NCBI GenBank assembly: GCA_000722615.1 | Contig: JOKI01000007.1 | Location: 114,778-178,777 of the forward strand | Direction of reading: 5' to 3' | Length of the DNA: 64,000 nucleotides | DNA from: Pseudorhizobium pelagicum | Lineage (GTDB): Bacteria; Pseudomonadota; Alphaproteobacteria; Rhizobiales; Rhizobiaceae | Shown: positions 18,391 to 27,500 of the stretch, one piece after another | Position numbering within the stretch: the first letter of the stretch is position 1 | Layout of the letters: each line of letters begins with the position of its first letter | Program-made: the position numbers and the translations under genes | The notes under the pieces: model-generated | Databases searched by the model: none | Told to the model about the DNA's origin: nothing | Seen by the model: only the letters and a program-made list of their open reading frames with translations

Positions 18391-18879
18391 ATGGCGAAAG
18401 TGACGCTGACGGTGAATGGCCGCAGGGTGAGCGAAGACTGCGATGACCGCATGCTGCTCGTTCATTTTATCCGCGACAAGCTGGGACTGACGGGGACACA
18501 TGTGGGGTGCGATACCACTCAATGCGGAACCTGCGTGGTGCATATGGACGGCCGCTCGGTGAAGAGCTGTTCCGTCCTTGCCGTTCAGGCGGCCGGTTCC
18601 GACGTCACGACCATCGAGGGGCTTGCAGCGCAGGGAGACCTTCATCCGGTCCAGGCCGCTTTCAAGGAGCATCATGGTCTGCAGTGCGGCTTCTGCACGC
18701 CCGGCATGGTGATGACGGCGGTCGACATGATCCATCGCCACGGAGGACAGCTCGACGAGGCGACGGTCCGCCACGAGCTTGAGGGCAATATCTGTCGCTG
18801 CACCGGCTACCACAACATCGTGAAAGCCGTGCTCGCCGCCAATGCGGACATGCAGGCAGGCCGAGAAGCCGCCGAGTAG
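18391..18879 (+). CDS. coxS: Carbon-monoxide-dehydrogenase-like small (iron-sulfur) subunit
   Basis: The ~162-residue protein carries the two [2Fe-2S] clusters of xanthine-oxidase-family enzymes: a plant ferredoxin-type set (GCDTTQCGTC plus a later C) in the first half and the helical set CGFCTPGM...CRCTGY in the second. It passes electrons from the molybdenum site to FAD. The ATG at 18391 is 6 nt after AGGAGG; the ATG just before it (18388) is also possible. It is the first gene of an S-L-M cluster, the order usual for form II enzymes. Confidence 0.93.
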   Translation: MAKVTLTVNGRRVSEDCDDRMLLVHFIRDKLGLTGTHVGCDTTQCGTCVVHMDGRSVKSCSVLAVQAAGSDVTTIEGLAAQGDLHPVQAAFKEHHGLQCGFCTPGMVMTAVDMIHRHGGQLDEATVRHELEGNICRCTGYHNIVKAVLAANADMQAGREAAE

Positions 18880-18992
18880 CCATCCGGGCGAATGGCGGCT
18901 CACGGCGTTGGCGGTTGCGCGTGGAGGCGCAATCACAACGTCCCGCCATCTCCATCGAACCAAATTCAGACGTTTCCTGGGAGGAGATGACC

Positions 18993-21341
18993 ATGGGTGT
19001 TGAGGGTATCGGTGCGCGCGTGACCCGCAAGGAGGACAAGCGCTTTCTGACGGGCAAGGGACGCTATACCGACGACATGTCGGTGCCGGGCATGAAGCAC
19101 GCGTGTTTCGTGCGAAGCCCCTATGCCCATGCGAGGATTCGCGGCATGGATACGACGGCGGCACGGGAGATGCCCGGCGTTATCGGCATCCTCGACGGGC
19201 GGCAGCTTCAGGCCGACGGCATCGGCAATCTGATCTGCGGCTGGATGATCCATTCCAAGGATGGCTCGCCGATGAAGATGGGGGCGTGGCGGCCGCTGGC
19301 CTACGAGACCGTTCGCTATGTCGGCGATGCCGTCGCCATCGTCGTTGCCGACACCTACGCCGAAGCGCGGGATGCGGCCGAGGCCGTGACGGTCGATTAC
19401 GAGGAACTTCCCGCCGTCACGGAAGCCGTGTCCGCCCTGCAGGCGGAGGCGCCGCAGATCCATCCGGAAGCACCGGGCAATCTGATCTTCGACTGGCAGA
19501 TCGGCGATCCGGAGGCCACCGACCGGGCCATCGCCTCGGCGGCGCATGTGACGGAAATCAAGATCCACAACAACCGGCTGTCGCCGAACCCCATGGAGCC
19601 GCGATCGACGCTCGGCATCTATGACGCCGCCGAAGAGCATTACACCTGCTATACGACAAGCCAGAACCCGCATGTGGCGCGGCTGGTGATGAGCGCCTTC
19701 TACAATGTGGCGCCGGAAAACAAGCTGCGCGTCATCGCGCCGGACGTCGGCGGCGGTTTCGGTTCGAAGATCTACATCTATCCGGAGGAGATCGTCTGTC
19801 TCTGGGCGTCGAAGAAGACCGGCGTCCCGGTCAAATGGACCTCGGACCGCACGGAAGCCTTTCTCACCGATGCCCATGGTCGCGACCATGTCTCGACGGT
19901 GAAGATGGGCTTTGATGCCGATCACCGGATCGTCGGGCTGAAGGTGGATACCATCGCCAATCTCGGCGCCTATATGTCGCTCTTCTCCTCGGCGGTGCCG
20001 ACCTATCTCTATGCGACGCTGCTGTCGGGCCAGTACGCGATCCCCGCCATCCACGCCAATGTCCGCACGGTCTACACCAACACCGTGCCGGTCGATGCCT
20101 ATCGCGGTGCCGGGCGACCGGAAGCGACCTATCTTTTGGAGCGGACGATGGAGACGGCGGCGCGGGAGCTCGGCCTCTCGCCGGCGGAACTGCGCCGCAA
20201 GAACTTCATCCGCAGCTTCCCCTACCAGACGCCGGTGATCATGAACTATGACGCCGGCGACTACGAAGCGTCGCTGTCTGCTGCTATGCAGGCTGCCGAT
20301 TGGGACGGCTTCCCGGCCAGGAAGGCGGAGGCCGCCGAGCGCGGTAAGAAACGCGGCATCGGCATGAGCTGCTACATCGAAGCCTGCGGCATTGCGCCGT
20401 CGGCGGCCGTCGGGTCGCTCGGGGCAGGAGTCGGTCTCTGGGAATCGGCGGAGGTGCGGGTGAACGCCGTCGGCACCATCGAGGTGCTGACCGGGTCCCA
20501 CAGCCACGGCCAGGGCCATGAAACCACCTTCGCGCAGTTGGTTGCCGAAAGGCTCGGGGTCCCGATCGACAGCGTCAACATCGTCCATGGCGACACCGAC
20601 AAGGTGCAGATGGGGATGGGCACCTATGGCTCGCGCTCCGGGGCCGTCGGCATGTCGGCCGTCGTCAAGGCACTCGACAAGGTCGAGGCAAAGGCGAAGA
20701 AGATCGCCGCCCACATGATGGAAGCGGACGAGAACGACATCGTCATCGAGAACGGCGAACTGAAAGTGGCCGGCACCGACAAGACCGTGCCGTGGTTCCA
20801 GGTGGCGCTGTCGGCCTATACGGCCCACAACCTGCCCGCCGGCATGGAGCCGGGCCTGAAGGAAACCGCCTTCTACGATCCGGCCAATTTCACCTTCCCG
20901 GCCGGCTGCTACATCGCCGAGGTGGAGGTGGACCCGGAAACGGGCAAGACGCAGATCGTGCAGTTCGTCGCGGCCGACGACTTCGGCAACATCATCAATC
21001 CGATGATCGTCGAAGGCCAGGTCCACGGCGGGCTGGCGCAGGGCATCGGGCAGGCGCTGCTCGAGGAGGTGCGCTATGATCCGGAATCCGGCCAGCTCCT
21101 GACGGCCAGCTACATGGATTACGCCATGCCGCGGGCCGACGATCTGCCGTCCTTCGATCTGTCGCACCAGAACACGCCGTGCCCCAGCAATCCGCTCGGC
21201 ATCAAGGGCTGCGGCGAGGCTGGCGCGATCGGATCGCCGCCGGCGCTGATCAACGCGATCACCGATGCGATCGGCACCAATGATCTCACCATGCCCGCCA
21301 CGCCGATGAAGGTATGGCTGGCGATGCAGGCAAACCACTGA
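18993..21341 (+). CDS. coxL: Form II CO-dehydrogenase-like molybdenum hydroxylase large subunit
   Basis: The 782-residue catalytic subunit binds the molybdopterin cytosine dinucleotide cofactor. It has the N-terminal a/b hammerhead (ARVTRKEDKRFLTGKGRY), the binding loop GGGFGSK near 250-256 and the C-terminal catalytic glutamate motif KGCGEAGAIGSP. The active-site loop reads AYRGAGR at 369-375; true (form I) CO dehydrogenases have AYxCSFR with the copper-binding cysteine. This is therefore form II, whose real substrate is often not CO. The start is the ATG at 18993, 6 nt after GGAGGAG; an in-frame ATG at 18987 abuts that site. Expect a cytoplasmic heterotrimer with the flanking subunits. Confidence 0.93.
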   Translation: MGVEGIGARVTRKEDKRFLTGKGRYTDDMSVPGMKHACFVRSPYAHARIRGMDTTAAREMPGVIGILDGRQLQADGIGNLICGWMIHSKDGSPMKMGAWRPLAYETVRYVGDAVAIVVADTYAEARDAAEAVTVDYEELPAVTEAVSALQAEAPQIHPEAPGNLIFDWQIGDPEATDRAIASAAHVTEIKIHNNRLSPNPMEPRSTLGIYDAAEEHYTCYTTSQNPHVARLVMSAFYNVAPENKLRVIAPDVGGGFGSKIYIYPEEIVCLWASKKTGVPVKWTSDRTEAFLTDAHGRDHVSTVKMGFDADHRIVGLKVDTIANLGAYMSLFSSAVPTYLYATLLSGQYAIPAIHANVRTVYTNTVPVDAYRGAGRPEATYLLERTMETAARELGLSPAELRRKNFIRSFPYQTPVIMNYDAGDYEASLSAAMQAADWDGFPARKAEAAERGKKRGIGMSCYIEACGIAPSAAVGSLGAGVGLWESAEVRVNAVGTIEVLTGSHSHGQGHETTFAQLVAERLGVPIDSVNIVHGDTDKVQMGMGTYGSRSGAVGMSAVVKALDKVEAKAKKIAAHMMEADENDIVIENGELKVAGTDKTVPWFQVALSAYTAHNLPAGMEPGLKETAFYDPANFTFPAGCYIAEVEVDPETGKTQIVQFVAADDFGNIINPMIVEGQVHGGLAQGIGQALLEEVRYDPESGQLLTASYMDYAMPRADDLPSFDLSHQNTPCPSNPLGIKGCGEAGAIGSPPALINAITDAIGTNDLTMPATPMKVWLAMQANH

Positions 21342-21353
21342 GGAGGAACCGAC

Positions 21354-22151
21354 ATGTATGCAACCAGCTATCATCGCGCCTCTTCCGTGGAAGATGCCGT
21401 CAAACTGCGGGGCGAACACGAGGAGGGCCGCTATCTGTCGGGCGGCATGACCCTGATCGCCACGATGAAACAGCGGCTGGCGGCGCCCAGCGATCTCATC
21501 GACCTCAGGCACATCCCTGATCTGAAGGGTGTTTCTGTCGATGGCCGCAATGTTCGGATCGGCGCTGGAACGCCGCATGCGGATGTCGCCGGCTCCTCCA
21601 TGCTGCGCTCCGTCTGTCCCGCGATCTGCGCGCTTGCCGGGATGATCGGCGATCCGCATGTCCGCCACATGGGCACGATCGGCGGGTCGATCGCCAACAA
21701 TGATCCGGCCGCCGATTATCCGGCTGCCATGCTGGGCCTCGGCGCAACCATCATCACCGACCGCCGCTGGCTGGCGGCCGATGACTTCTTCACAGGCATG
21801 TTCGAGACAGCGCTGGAAGAAGGGGAGATGGTCACAGCCGTGACATTCGAGGCGCCCGAAAAGGCAGGCTATGCGAAATTTGCCAACCCGGCCTCCCGCT
21901 ATGCGCTGACCGGCGTGTTTGTGGCGAAGCGCGGGGATGGCGTTCGCGTGGCGGTCACCGGAGCGGGCGCCGACGGCGTCTTCCGCCATGCCGGCATGGA
22001 GGCAGCGCTGGCAGAGACATGGTCTCCCGACTCTGTCGCCGGTACGGAGGTCGCTCCTGCGGATCTTCTGTCGGACATGCACGCCAGTCCCGACTACCGC
22101 GCCAATCTCGTGAAGGTGATGGCAAAGCGCGCCGTGATGGCGGCGGGCTGA
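21354..22151 (+). CDS. coxM: Carbon-monoxide-dehydrogenase-like medium (FAD) subunit
   Basis: The 265-residue protein has the FAD-binding motifs of the family: LSGGMTLIATMKQRL near 29-43 and MGTIGGSIANNDPAADYP near 104-121. It accepts electrons from the small subunit and passes them to the respiratory chain or another acceptor. It begins 12 bp after coxL behind GAGGAG, so coxS-coxL-coxM form one operon. None of the accessory genes that often follow (coxD, coxE, coxF, coxG or an xdhC-like gene) lies downstream; hemA is next. Confidence 0.93.
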   Translation: MYATSYHRASSVEDAVKLRGEHEEGRYLSGGMTLIATMKQRLAAPSDLIDLRHIPDLKGVSVDGRNVRIGAGTPHADVAGSSMLRSVCPAICALAGMIGDPHVRHMGTIGGSIANNDPAADYPAAMLGLGATIITDRRWLAADDFFTGMFETALEEGEMVTAVTFEAPEKAGYAKFANPASRYALTGVFVAKRGDGVRVAVTGAGADGVFRHAGMEAALAETWSPDSVAGTEVAPADLLSDMHASPDYRANLVKVMAKRAVMAAG

Positions 22152-22196
22152 CGGATCGACGTGCCGCAAAAGGATGCCCGCCTCGCTGGCGCCAGC

Positions 22197-22210
22197 TTGA
22201 TGTGGATCAA
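22197..22210 (+). promoter_or_regulatory. FNR/FixK box upstream of hemA
   Basis: TTGAT-GTGG-ATCAA is a perfect match to the FNR/FixK/FnrN consensus TTGAT-N4-ATCAA. Its centre (22203.5) is about 40 bp before the base expected to follow a plausible -10 element at 22232-22237 (TTAAGT), the spacing of a class II activated promoter. It lies 147 bp before the hemA start codon. FixK/FNR control of hemA is established in Bradyrhizobium and Rhodobacter, so oxygen-limited activation of haem synthesis is likely here. Confidence 0.85.
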
Positions 22211-22356
22211 GTTTCCATGGTCACCGGTCGGTTAAGTCCATTTTCGGGATTCCTTGCGAGAATGTCCAATTGCCGCAGTCTGGATTTATTCCAATCTGCG
22301 GGGTTGACGAAATGCGAGCGAGAAACCAAAACCAAAAACAGGTTCTGGAGTGTGAA

Positions 22357-23571
22357 ATGGATTTCGAGGCATTTTTCAAGAGCGAGCTGGACAGCCTTCA
22401 CCAGGAAGGCCGGTATCGGGTGTTCGCCGATCTCGAGCGGCACCGGGGAAACTTCCCGCGTGCCACGCGTCACACGCCTGAAGGCCCCAAGGACGTTACC
22501 GTCTGGTGTTCCAACGACTACCTCGGCATGGGCCAGCATCCGGCCGTGATCGAAGCCATGAAAGAGGCGATCGATCACTGTGGCGCGGGTGCGGGAGGCA
22601 CCCGGAATATCTCTGGCACGACCCATTACCATGTTCGCCTCGAGCAGGAACTGGCCGATCTTCACGGCAAGGAAGCGGCGCTCGTCTTCACCTCCGGCTA
22701 TGTATCCAACTGGGCGACGCTCGGCACGCTTGGCCAGAAGATCCCCGGCCTGATCATCTTTTCGGACGCCCTGAACCATGCCTCGATGATCGAGGGCATC
22801 CGCCACGGCAAGTGCGAGCGGGTGATCTGGAAGCACAACGACCTGAACGATCTCGAAGCCAAGCTGGCGGCAGCCGACCCCAAGGCGCCGAAGCTGATCG
22901 CCTTCGAATCGGTCTATTCCATGGATGGCGACATCGCGCCGATCAAGGAGATCTGCGATCTGGCCGACCGCTACGGCGCGATGACCTATCTTGACGAGGT
23001 GCATGCGGTGGGCATGTACGGCCCGCGCGGCGGCGGCATTGCCGAGCGCGAAGGTCTGATGGACCGGCTCACCATCATCGAAGGCACGCTCGGCAAGGCC
23101 TTCGGCGTGATGGGCGGCTATATCGCGGCCTCGACGGCGCTCTGCGACTTCATCCGCTCGTTCTCCTCCGGCTTCATCTTCACGACGGCGCTGCCGCCGA
23201 CTCTGGCTGCCGGCGCGATCGCCTCGATCCGGCACCTCAAGGCAAGCCCCTTCGAGCGGATCCGCCATCAGGATCGCGTCAAGAAGCTCCGTTCGCTGCT
23301 CGATGCCCGCGGCATTCCGCATATGCACAACCCGAGCCACATCGTTCCGGTGATGGTGGGTGACGCCGCCAAGTGCAAGTGGATCTCGGACATCATGCTG
23401 GATTCGTTCGACATCTACGTGCAGCCGATCAACTATCCGACGGTGCCCCGCAAGACGGAGCGCCTGCGCATCACCCCGACGCCGCTGCATTCGGATGGCG
23501 ATCTGGAGCATCTGGTCGGCTCGCTGCACCAGCTCTGGGCCCGCTGCGCGCTGGCCCGCGCGGTGGCCTGA
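22357..23571 (+). CDS. hemA: 5-aminolevulinate synthase
   Basis: The 404-residue PLP enzyme condenses glycine and succinyl-CoA to 5-aminolevulinate, the first step of haem and corrinoid synthesis in alphaproteobacteria (C4 pathway). The PLP lysine is K247 (GTLGKAFG); [13 protein letters not shown] near 75-87 and the aspartate motif [12 protein letters not shown] near 211-222 are family hallmarks. The start at 22357 (MDFEAFF) follows GGAG; an upstream in-frame ATG would add 29 residues lacking similarity. The gene has its own FNR/FixK-type promoter and ends at a strong terminator, so it is monocistronic. Confidence 0.97.
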   Translation: MDFEAFFKSELDSLHQEGRYRVFADLERHRGNFPRATRHTPEGPKDVTVWCSNDYLGMGQHPAVIEAMKEAIDHCGAGAGGTRNISGTTHYHVRLEQELADLHGKEAALVFTSGYVSNWATLGTLGQKIPGLIIFSDALNHASMIEGIRHGKCERVIWKHNDLNDLEAKLAAADPKAPKLIAFESVYSMDGDIAPIKEICDLADRYGAMTYLDEVHAVGMYGPRGGGIAEREGLMDRLTIIEGTLGKAFGVMGGYIAASTALCDFIRSFSSGFIFTTALPPTLAAGAIASIRHLKASPFERIRHQDRVKKLRSLLDARGIPHMHNPSHIVPVMVGDAAKCKWISDIMLDSFDIYVQPINYPTVPRKTERLRITPTPLHSDGDLEHLVGSLHQLWARCALARAVA

Positions 23572-23597
23572 TCAGTCCCAGGGACTGTCGAATCAGA

Positions 23598-23629
23598 GAA
23601 ATGGCCGCTTATGCGGCCATTTCCTTTTT
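23598..23629 (+). terminator. hemA terminator embedded in the end of dxr
   Basis: An 11-bp stem (GAAATGGCCGC with GCGGCCATTTC, loop TTAT) is followed by CTTTTT, a classic intrinsic terminator 26 bp after hemA. The loop holds the stop codon of dxr, which runs the other way; the right arm and U-tract encode its last six residues. Confidence 0.9.
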
Positions 23630-24802
23630 CGAGATCAGTTCTGCCGCCCTGCGCCTTGCCTCGGTATCGGCGGCAAAGACCGCATCGATCGTCGTTGCGG
23701 TCGGATGACCCGTCATCGCCTCCATCACCCCTTCGGCAATATCAGCCATCGACAGGAAACCGATGCGGCCGTCGCAGAAGGCCTGGAAGGCCACTTCCTC
23801 GGCGGCATTCATCACCGCACCCTGCACGCCGCCGCGCTCCAGCGCCATACGTGCCAGCCGCAGCGCCGGGAAGCGCACCTCGTCCGGCGCCTCGAAGTCG
23901 AGCCGCGCCAGTTTGGCGAAATCCAGCCGGTCGACGTTCAGCTTCGGCCGGTCCGGATAGGCCAGCGCATAGCCGATCGCCGTGCGCATGTCCGGTGCGC
24001 CCAGCTGCGCAATCACCGAGCCATCCGTGTAGCCGACCATGGAATGAATGATCGACTGCGGGTGGACGATCACCTCGATCTGGTCGGGGCGCAGGTTGAA
24101 GAGGTGCTTGGCCTCGATCATCTCCAGCGCCTTGTTGAACATCGATGCGCTGCCGATGGAGATCTTCAGGCCCATCGACCAGTTGGGATGCGCCTTGGCG
24201 ATCTCCACCGTGACATCGGCCATCTGCTCGCGTGACCAGGTCCGGAAGGGGCCGCCGGAGGCCGTCAGGACGATCCGCTCGACCGCGTGATGCTGGTCGT
24301 CCTCGAGCGACTGGAAGATCGCGCTGTGTTCGCTGTCGACCGGGATGAGACGCCCGCCGCCGTCGGCGACGGCGGTGACGAAGAGATCGCCCGCCGACAC
24401 CAGGCATTCCTTGTTGGCGAGCGCTATGTCGGCGCCGCGCCGGGCTGCGGCGAGCGTCGGCGCCAGTCCGGCGGTGCCGACGATGGCGGCCATGACCCAG
24501 TCGGCATCCGCCGAGGCCGCCTCCAGCAGCGCCTCGCGGCCGGCGGCGGCCATGATGCCGGTGCCGGCCAGCGCATCCTTCAGCGCAACATAGTTGGCGT
24601 CATCGGCGGTTACGGCCATGCGGGCGCCGAAATCCTGCGCCTGGCGGGCCAGAAGCTCGACATTGCTGTTGCCGGTGATCGCCACGAGATCGAAGGCGTC
24701 CCTGCCGCCGAGCTGGGCCAGGACATCCAGCGTGTTGACCCCGATGGAGCCAGTCGAGCCGAGAATGGAGATGCGTCGATGCGCGCCGGAGCCGCCTGCC
24801 AT
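23609..24802 (-). CDS. dxr: 1-deoxy-D-xylulose 5-phosphate reductoisomerase
   Basis: The 397-residue enzyme converts DXP to methylerythritol phosphate with NADPH, the committed step of non-mevalonate isoprenoid synthesis. The NADPH loop GSTGSIG is at about 15-21; LANKECLVSAG, VDSEHSAIFQ (metal and substrate ligands) and GSASMFNKALEMIEA follow in order. The protein has the usual length. The gene stands alone; its 3' end converges on hemA and shares the terminator sequence. The start ATG at 24802 is the first methionine before the Rossmann strand RRISILGSTG. Confidence 0.96.
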   Translation of the reverse strand: MAGGSGAHRRISILGSTGSIGVNTLDVLAQLGGRDAFDLVAITGNSNVELLARQAQDFGARMAVTADDANYVALKDALAGTGIMAAAGREALLEAASADADWVMAAIVGTAGLAPTLAAARRGADIALANKECLVSAGDLFVTAVADGGGRLIPVDSEHSAIFQSLEDDQHHAVERIVLTASGGPFRTWSREQMADVTVEIAKAHPNWSMGLKISIGSASMFNKALEMIEAKHLFNLRPDQIEVIVHPQSIIHSMVGYTDGSVIAQLGAPDMRTAIGYALAYPDRPKLNVDRLDFAKLARLDFEAPDEVRFPALRLARMALERGGVQGAVMNAAEEVAFQAFCDGRIGFLSMADIAEGVMEAMTGHPTATTIDAVFAADTEARRRAAELISKKEMAA

Positions 24803-24933
24803 ACGTTCGATCCATGGTAAATGTCGCAGACCGTCTACAGGTGAACGCTGCCGCTCACAAGAGTTCGCTCACATTGACGCGGCTGCGACCACGTGGAGCT
24901 TGATCGGGGCGACGGTTCGGGTGAAACAGGATC

Positions 24934-26151
24934 ATGACTCATCAAGACGAACTGCAGACCAGCTGTGTGATCGCCGGCGCCGGCCCGGCGGGGCTGATGC
25001 TCGGTTTCCTTCTCGCGCGCGCCGGCGTCGATGTCGTCGTGGTGGAGAAGCATCCCGACTTCCTGCGGGATTTCCGCGGCGACACCATCCACCCGTCGAC
25101 GCTTGAGGTGATGCATGAACTCGGCCTCGCGGACGAATTCCTCGCCCTGCCGCATACGAAGGCGCCGAAGCTGTCGGCCGAGATGGGCGGACGCACCGTC
25201 ACCATCGCCGACTTTTCGCGCCTGCCGGTCCGCAACCGCTTCATCGCCTTCATGCCGCAATGGGATTTCCTGACCTTCCTGTCGACGAAGGCCGGACAGT
25301 ATCCGGGGTTCCGGCTGCTGATGCAGGCGAAGGTGCTCGATCTGGTCGAGACGGATGGCCGGGTTGCAGGCCTGCGGGTGGAGACGCCGGAGGGCCTGGT
25401 CACCATCCATGCGCCGCTGGTGGTGGGCGCCGACGGCCGCAACTCCGCGGTGCGGGAGAAGGCGGGCCTCGAGGTGGAGAGTTTCGGCGTGCCGAGCGAG
25501 GTGCTCTGGATGAAGCTCAGCCGGCAGCCCGGGGATCCGGACGAGGTGATGGGCCATGCCGGGCCGCGCCAGGGGCTGGTTCTCATCAACCGCGGCGAAT
25601 ACTGGCAATGCGGCTATGTGGTGCGCCGGGGGACCTATGCGGAGATACAGGCCGAGGGTGTTGCCGCTCTGCGGGACAGGGTGCGGGACATTTCCCCGCT
25701 TGCCCCCGAGCGGATGGACGAAATCCAAAGCTTCGACGACGTCAGCCTGCTGACCGTGCGCATCGACCGGCTGAAGCGCTGGTGGCGGCCGGGGCTTCTC
25801 TGCATCGGCGACGCCGCGCATGCGATGTCGCCGATCGGCGGCGTCGGCGTCAATCTCGCCATCCAGGATGCGGTGGCCGCTGCCAATATCCTGGCCCGTC
25901 CGTTGCGAGAGGGGCGGTTGTCCGAAATTGATCTTGCCGCTGTCGAAAAGCGGCGCCTGTTTCCCACCAGGGCGACGCAGAAGCTGCAGTTGATGATGCG
26001 CAGCCGGCGTCGGAAGGACGAAGGGGATGCCGAAAAGCGGAAAGGGCCGCCGGCCTTCATTCGCGGCATCGCCCGCTGGCCGGTTCTTGCGCATCTGGCC
26101 GGCCGGCTGATCGGCCTGGGATTTCGCATGGAGCATGTGCGCTCCCGATAG
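24934..26151 (+). CDS. FAD-dependent aromatic-type monooxygenase (PHBH fold)
   Basis: This 405-residue flavoprotein has all three class A monooxygenase fingerprints: GAGPAGLMLGF (GxGxxG, near 14-24), VVGADGRNSAVREKAGL (DG motif) and CIGDAAHAMSPIGGVG (GD motif, near 290). Class A enzymes hydroxylate aromatic or related rings with NAD(P)H and O2. The substrate cannot be read from the sequence and no catabolic genes are adjacent. The C-terminal ~60 residues are basic and Arg-rich, with a Lys/Glu-rich stretch (RRRKDEGDAEKRKG). It is transcribed divergently from dxr from a ~130 bp gap. Confidence 0.85.
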   Translation: MTHQDELQTSCVIAGAGPAGLMLGFLLARAGVDVVVVEKHPDFLRDFRGDTIHPSTLEVMHELGLADEFLALPHTKAPKLSAEMGGRTVTIADFSRLPVRNRFIAFMPQWDFLTFLSTKAGQYPGFRLLMQAKVLDLVETDGRVAGLRVETPEGLVTIHAPLVVGADGRNSAVREKAGLEVESFGVPSEVLWMKLSRQPGDPDEVMGHAGPRQGLVLINRGEYWQCGYVVRRGTYAEIQAEGVAALRDRVRDISPLAPERMDEIQSFDDVSLLTVRIDRLKRWWRPGLLCIGDAAHAMSPIGGVGVNLAIQDAVAAANILARPLREGRLSEIDLAAVEKRRLFPTRATQKLQLMMRSRRRKDEGDAEKRKGPPAFIRGIARWPVLAHLAGRLIGLGFRMEHVRSR

Positions 26152-26262
26152 CGCCGTCGCTCCTGACCTCGCCTTCATTGCCGCACACCGCCGGATCAAA
26201 CATCGAGGTCCGCGCCGGAGGAGCCTGTCGACAGACAGGACGGATCGCGACGGAACGATATA

Positions 26263-26270
26263 TTAACCAT
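26263..26270 (+). promoter_or_regulatory. TTAACCAT motif (possible CtrA site) before the MCP-Cache gene
   Basis: TTAACCAT matches one of the two motifs described for the alphaproteobacterial regulator CtrA (the other is TTAA-N7-TTAA). It lies about 72 bp before the start of the downstream gene, in an AT-rich patch (ATATATTAAC) that could hold a promoter. CtrA often controls motility and chemotaxis genes, which suits the neighbour. Confidence 0.4.
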
Positions 26271-26341
26271 GTTGGGCAAGTATATCTCGCTATAAATATG
26301 CAGGTTTTCTCAGGTATCCTTTGTCTTAGAGGCATTTTTAC

Positions 26342-27442
26342 ATGCTGGCGCCAAAAGCGGATTATTCTCAAGTTGCAGCAACGCCCCGGACGATGCGCAT
26401 CGTCACCGATGACATCGGCAAGGAACTCGAGCGTTTCAGCAGCGACAATGCCAGCGTCGTCAAGCAGATCCGGCTCCTGGCGATCAATGCGCTGATCGAG
26501 GCGGCCCGGGCGGGGGAAATGGGCAAGGGCTTTGCCGTGGTCGCCAACGAGGTGCAGCGCCTGGCGCAGACCGCGACGGAGATCGCCGAAAAATTCGAGA
26601 GCAGGGTGCTGGGCCGCATCGGCCTCGGACGGAGCATGGCGGACTCGCTGGTGGAGGAGATGGAAGGCGTTCGCCTGACGGATCTTGCCCAGACGCTGGT
26701 GCAGCTGATCGTCCGCAATCTTTTCGAACGGACCGCCGACGTGCGCTGGTGGGCGACCGACCCGGCGCTCTGGCAGGCGCTTGGTGGAAACGATGCCGCG
26801 GCCAAAGCCTTCGCATCCGAACGGCTCGGCGTCATCAACCGCTTCTATACGGTCTATCTCGATCTGGTGCTGACCGATCTCAACGGCCGCATCATCGCAT
26901 CGGCCAATCCCGCCTTCCAGAAGAAGATCATCGGCACGTCGCTTTCGTCCGAGCCCTGGTTCGCGGCTGCTCGCCGCTGCCGGTCAGGCGACGACTACAT
27001 CGTCGACGACGTCAAGCCGAGCGCGCTGCATGGCGGACGCAACGGGCTGGTCTATGCGACCGGTGTCCGCGACGGCGGTAAGATGGACGGGGAGCTGCTC
27101 GGAACGCTCGGCGTCTACTTCGACTGGCACGCGCAGGGCCAGGCGATCGTCGACAAGGAGGCCAACCTGCCGCCGCAGGTGGCGGACAAGACGACCATCA
27201 TGCTTCTCGACGGCAACAGCCGGGTGATCGCCTCCACCAACCCGTCCCGGATGTTCACCCATTTCGCCCTGCAGAAGAAGAACGGTGAGGACAAGGGAAG
27301 CTATTACGACCGCAGCGGCGCCATCGTCGCCTTCGCCAAGACCCTCGGCTACGAGGATTACGACGGCCTTGGCTGGCACGGCGTCGTCGTGCAGGAAACG
27401 GAGAGCGACGAAAGTCTTGGCGTGCGGCTGAACCTGGGGTGA
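26342..27442 (+). CDS. Cytoplasmic protein with MCP signalling tip followed by Cache sensor domain
   Basis: This 366-residue protein has an unusual order. Residues ~58-95 match the hairpin tip of chemoreceptors ([25 protein letters not shown]), the CheA/CheW-contacting segment. About 150 residues on lies a domain resembling double Cache ([31 protein letters not shown], then a second repeat with [14 protein letters not shown]). There is no signal peptide or membrane segment, yet Cache domains normally sit outside the membrane. Only the tip of the MCP coiled coil is present. It may link an intracellular ligand to the chemosensory array, but this is inference. No methylation helices of normal length are seen. 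Confidence 0.75.
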   Translation: MLAPKADYSQVAATPRTMRIVTDDIGKELERFSSDNASVVKQIRLLAINALIEAARAGEMGKGFAVVANEVQRLAQTATEIAEKFESRVLGRIGLGRSMADSLVEEMEGVRLTDLAQTLVQLIVRNLFERTADVRWWATDPALWQALGGNDAAAKAFASERLGVINRFYTVYLDLVLTDLNGRIIASANPAFQKKIIGTSLSSEPWFAAARRCRSGDDYIVDDVKPSALHGGRNGLVYATGVRDGGKMDGELLGTLGVYFDWHAQGQAIVDKEANLPPQVADKTTIMLLDGNSRVIASTNPSRMFTHFALQKKNGEDKGSYYDRSGAIVAFAKTLGYEDYDGLGWHGVVVQETESDESLGVRLNLG

Positions 27443-27476
27443 GGGCAGGACTTGTGTCTGTCCAGACGGGGGCGAC

Positions 27477-27493
27477 CGCGGCACCGAGCCGCG
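27477..27493. terminator. Weak hairpin between converging genes
   Basis: CGCGGC-ACCGA-GCCGCG lies between the stops of the MCP-Cache gene and the HWE kinase gene. It has no U-tract, so it may only be a stabilising hairpin. Confidence 0.3.
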
Positions 27494-27500
27494 ATCATCC

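Noticed and set aside
18966..22169. A 1067-residue open frame on the minus strand opposite coxL-coxM
   Set aside because: Antisense shadow with His/Arg/Asp-rich composition and no recognisable fold; the plus-strand genes have full motifs.
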